From assembly GCA_023438965.1 (NCBI GenBank), contig JAEXPB010000160.1, positions 1 through 7,426 of the forward strand: 7,426 nt of DNA, given 5' to 3'. This document shows positions 6,254-7,426 of the stretch, piece by piece. How positions within the stretch are numbered: the first letter of the stretch is position 1; each line of letters begins with the position of its first letter. The position numbers and the translations under genes were made by a program. The notes under the pieces were generated by a model. The model searched no databases, was not told where the DNA came from, and saw only the letters and a program-made list of their open reading frames with translations. This stretch comes from Bacillota bacterium (GTDB taxonomy: Bacteria; Bacillota; Clostridia; Saccharofermentanales; UBA5734).

Positions 6254-7375
6254 ATGGCTGGTAAGCAAAACAAGAGGCGGTTCTGCTCCTTGATCCTTGT
6301 GCTGTTAATTCTGGTCACGGCATCCTGTGCCAGTCCATCGACAACTGCCGGATCACCAGGCGGGACGTTGGCGGCGACAATCCATGCAACGATTGCGACG
6401 GTGACAGGCACGCAATCAATGCGATCGGAATCCCCGACGACTTTATTAACAACAACAGCCAAACCAGCCCCGACAGCAATCCCGACCAGCGGACCGGACC
6501 CGGTGATCGAGGAACCGCCGCATGGTACGACCAACGGCAATTTTATTAATGGCAGCCAAATAGCCCAGTCTGGCGATTGGATCTATTTTAAAAGTATTTA
6601 TGATAGCAATCAAATCTGTAAGTCCAAAATCGACGGCAGCAGCAGGACCGTCCTGAATGAAGACCGGATTACATTATCTTTGAATGTGATCGGGGACTGG
6701 GTTTATTTCACGCATGGAGAATCGTATGAAGCCATGTATCTGTACAAGATGAAGACGGATGGTACCGGTAAAACGAAAATCGGCGATGATCCTACCCAGC
6801 AAGTCTGCGCGGTGGGCGACTGGCTCTATTACTTATCAAGCGAAAAACTTTACAAGATCAAGACCGATGGCAGCGGACGGACAGCGATTGTGACCAATGC
6901 CGAAGTCGCTCGCTTTAATGTGAACGGCGTGCGGGTCTATTTTATCTCCTCCCGCGACGAGCTCATCTACAAGGTCAAGACCGATGGGACCGACTTGCAG
7001 CCGATGGCCGCTGGGCATGCCAATTCGCTGCTGGTCGATAATGGCTGGATCTATTATACCAATTTATCCGATGCCAGCCGCTTGTACAAAATGAGACTCG
7101 ATGGAACAGCCATCACGAAAATCGGCGATGACGCGTGCGGTGACATCAACATACTGAACGGCAAGCTCTATTATGAAAACCGGTCGGATAAATCCCTGCT
7201 TTACCAAATAGGCAGCGATGGCTCCGGACGGCAAAAGGTCTGCGACGATGACTGTTCGGGCATCAATGTCGCGGCGAACCGGATTGTCTATTGGACGAAC
7301 AATCAGAATATCGGTGAAGGCGCTATGCCTTTCATGGTCAAGCCGGACGGCACGGGTCGAGTCGAATTTAAATAG
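6254..7375 (+). CDS. DUF5050-type seven-repeat beta-propeller lipoprotein
   Basis: A 373-residue predicted surface lipoprotein. Basic residues (K4-R9) precede a hydrophobic stretch (about 12-22) and VTASC, which places the lipidated cysteine at Cys25. Residues 26-90 are a Thr/Ser/Pro-rich linker, as in proteins that hold a domain away from the membrane or wall. From about 108 to the end, seven units of 37-41 residues follow. Each has a G/N-x-W/x-hydrophobic-Y-F/Y strand (for example DWIYF 108, DWVYF 148, DWLYY 189) and a later DG turn (DG at 127, 169, 205, 244, 283, 322, 365). This is the DUF5050 pattern and predicts one seven-bladed propeller; its molecular function is unknown. GGAGG six bases before the ATG and a consensus promoter support the start. 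It is transcribed away from the hxl operon. Confidence 0.8.
   Translation: MAGKQNKRRFCSLILVLLILVTASCASPSTTAGSPGGTLAATIHATIATVTGTQSMRSESPTTLLTTTAKPAPTAIPTSGPDPVIEEPPHGTTNGNFINGSQIAQSGDWIYFKSIYDSNQICKSKIDGSSRTVLNEDRITLSLNVIGDWVYFTHGESYEAMYLYKMKTDGTGKTKIGDDPTQQVCAVGDWLYYLSSEKLYKIKTDGSGRTAIVTNAEVARFNVNGVRVYFISSRDELIYKVKTDGTDLQPMAAGHANSLLVDNGWIYYTNLSDASRLYKMRLDGTAITKIGDDACGDINILNGKLYYENRSDKSLLYQIGSDGSGRQKVCDDDCSGINVAANRIVYWTNNQNIGEGAMPFMVKPDGTGRVEFK
6575..7357 (+). repeat. seven internal propeller repeats in the lipoprotein gene
   Basis: The repeats of about 37-41 codons are visible at DNA level in places: versions of AAG-ATG/ATC/GTC-AAG-AC-GATGG recur near 6748, 6855 and 6970. Units 2-4 are most alike (YKxKTDG). 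The first and last units are more diverged, as expected for the blades that close a propeller. Confidence 0.7.
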
Positions 7376-7426
7376 TTGATTTGGCGGAAAATACACCGCG
7401 ACCACAAGATAAAGCGAAGGATGCAA
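7376..7426. other. trailer after the lipoprotein gene
   Basis: These 51 bases show only a four-pair GCGG/CCGC hairpin (7384-7399) with no T-run, so I do not call a terminator. An ATG at 7421 has no well-spaced ribosome site. Nothing else is supported. Confidence 0.4.

Noticed and set aside
7384..7399. Terminator after the lipoprotein gene
   Set aside because: Only a four-pair stem with no T-run.
1..7426. CRISPR array, tRNA/rRNA, insertion sequence or phage genes
   Set aside because: No spaced direct repeats, no tRNA-like cloverleaf, no transposase or integrase motifs and no terminal inverted repeats were seen.

Overview
The window has moderate G+C content and holds seven well-supported protein-coding genes and no RNA genes, CRISPR array or mobile element. 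Strong purine-rich ribosome sites, housekeeping sigma-type promoters, an iron-sulfur oxidoreductase of the kind common in anaerobes and a propeller lipoprotein together suggest a fermentative, sugar-using anaerobe. A Bacillota (Clostridia-like) bacterium fits best, but Chloroflexota and other anaerobic phyla cannot be excluded from sequence alone.

Left part (1-1457): a minus-strand gene encodes a SelA-like/DgaE-like PLP enzyme. Its start is best placed at 1177, just downstream of a promoter with a perfect TATAAT. A gene fragment may begin beyond it at the window edge. The divergent intergenic region (1178-1457) also carries a perfect 10-bp palindrome just upstream of the next gene.

Middle left (1458-3720): two plus-strand genes are probably co-transcribed. 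The first is a cytoplasmic WbsX/GH99-like glycan enzyme and the second is a QueG-like double [4Fe-4S] cluster protein. They end at a clear hairpin terminator (3771-3805).

Middle right (3849-5993): a minus-strand operon runs TIM-barrel sugar (phosphate) isomerase/epimerase, 3-hexulose-6-phosphate synthase (hxlA), 6-phospho-3-hexuloisomerase (hxlB). The last two overlap by ATGA. HxlA and HxlB together interconvert ribulose-5-phosphate plus formaldehyde and fructose-6-phosphate. The operon has a good promoter (TTGCCA-N16-TATAAT) whose -35 is overlapped by a cluster of AATTTG/CAAATT half-sites, a likely operator.

Right part (6148-7375): a consensus promoter (TTGACA-N18-TATAAT) drives a divergently transcribed, surface-anchored seven-repeat beta-propeller lipoprotein of DUF5050 type.

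Taken together this looks like an accessory carbohydrate-metabolism region: glycan processing, sugar isomerisation, amino-sugar-acid-type PLP chemistry and a hexulose-phosphate module. I see no clear new defence or mobile system. The most unusual points are the combination of a GH99-like enzyme with a QueG-like iron-sulfur protein, and the hxl module led by a sugar epimerase under a compact operator.
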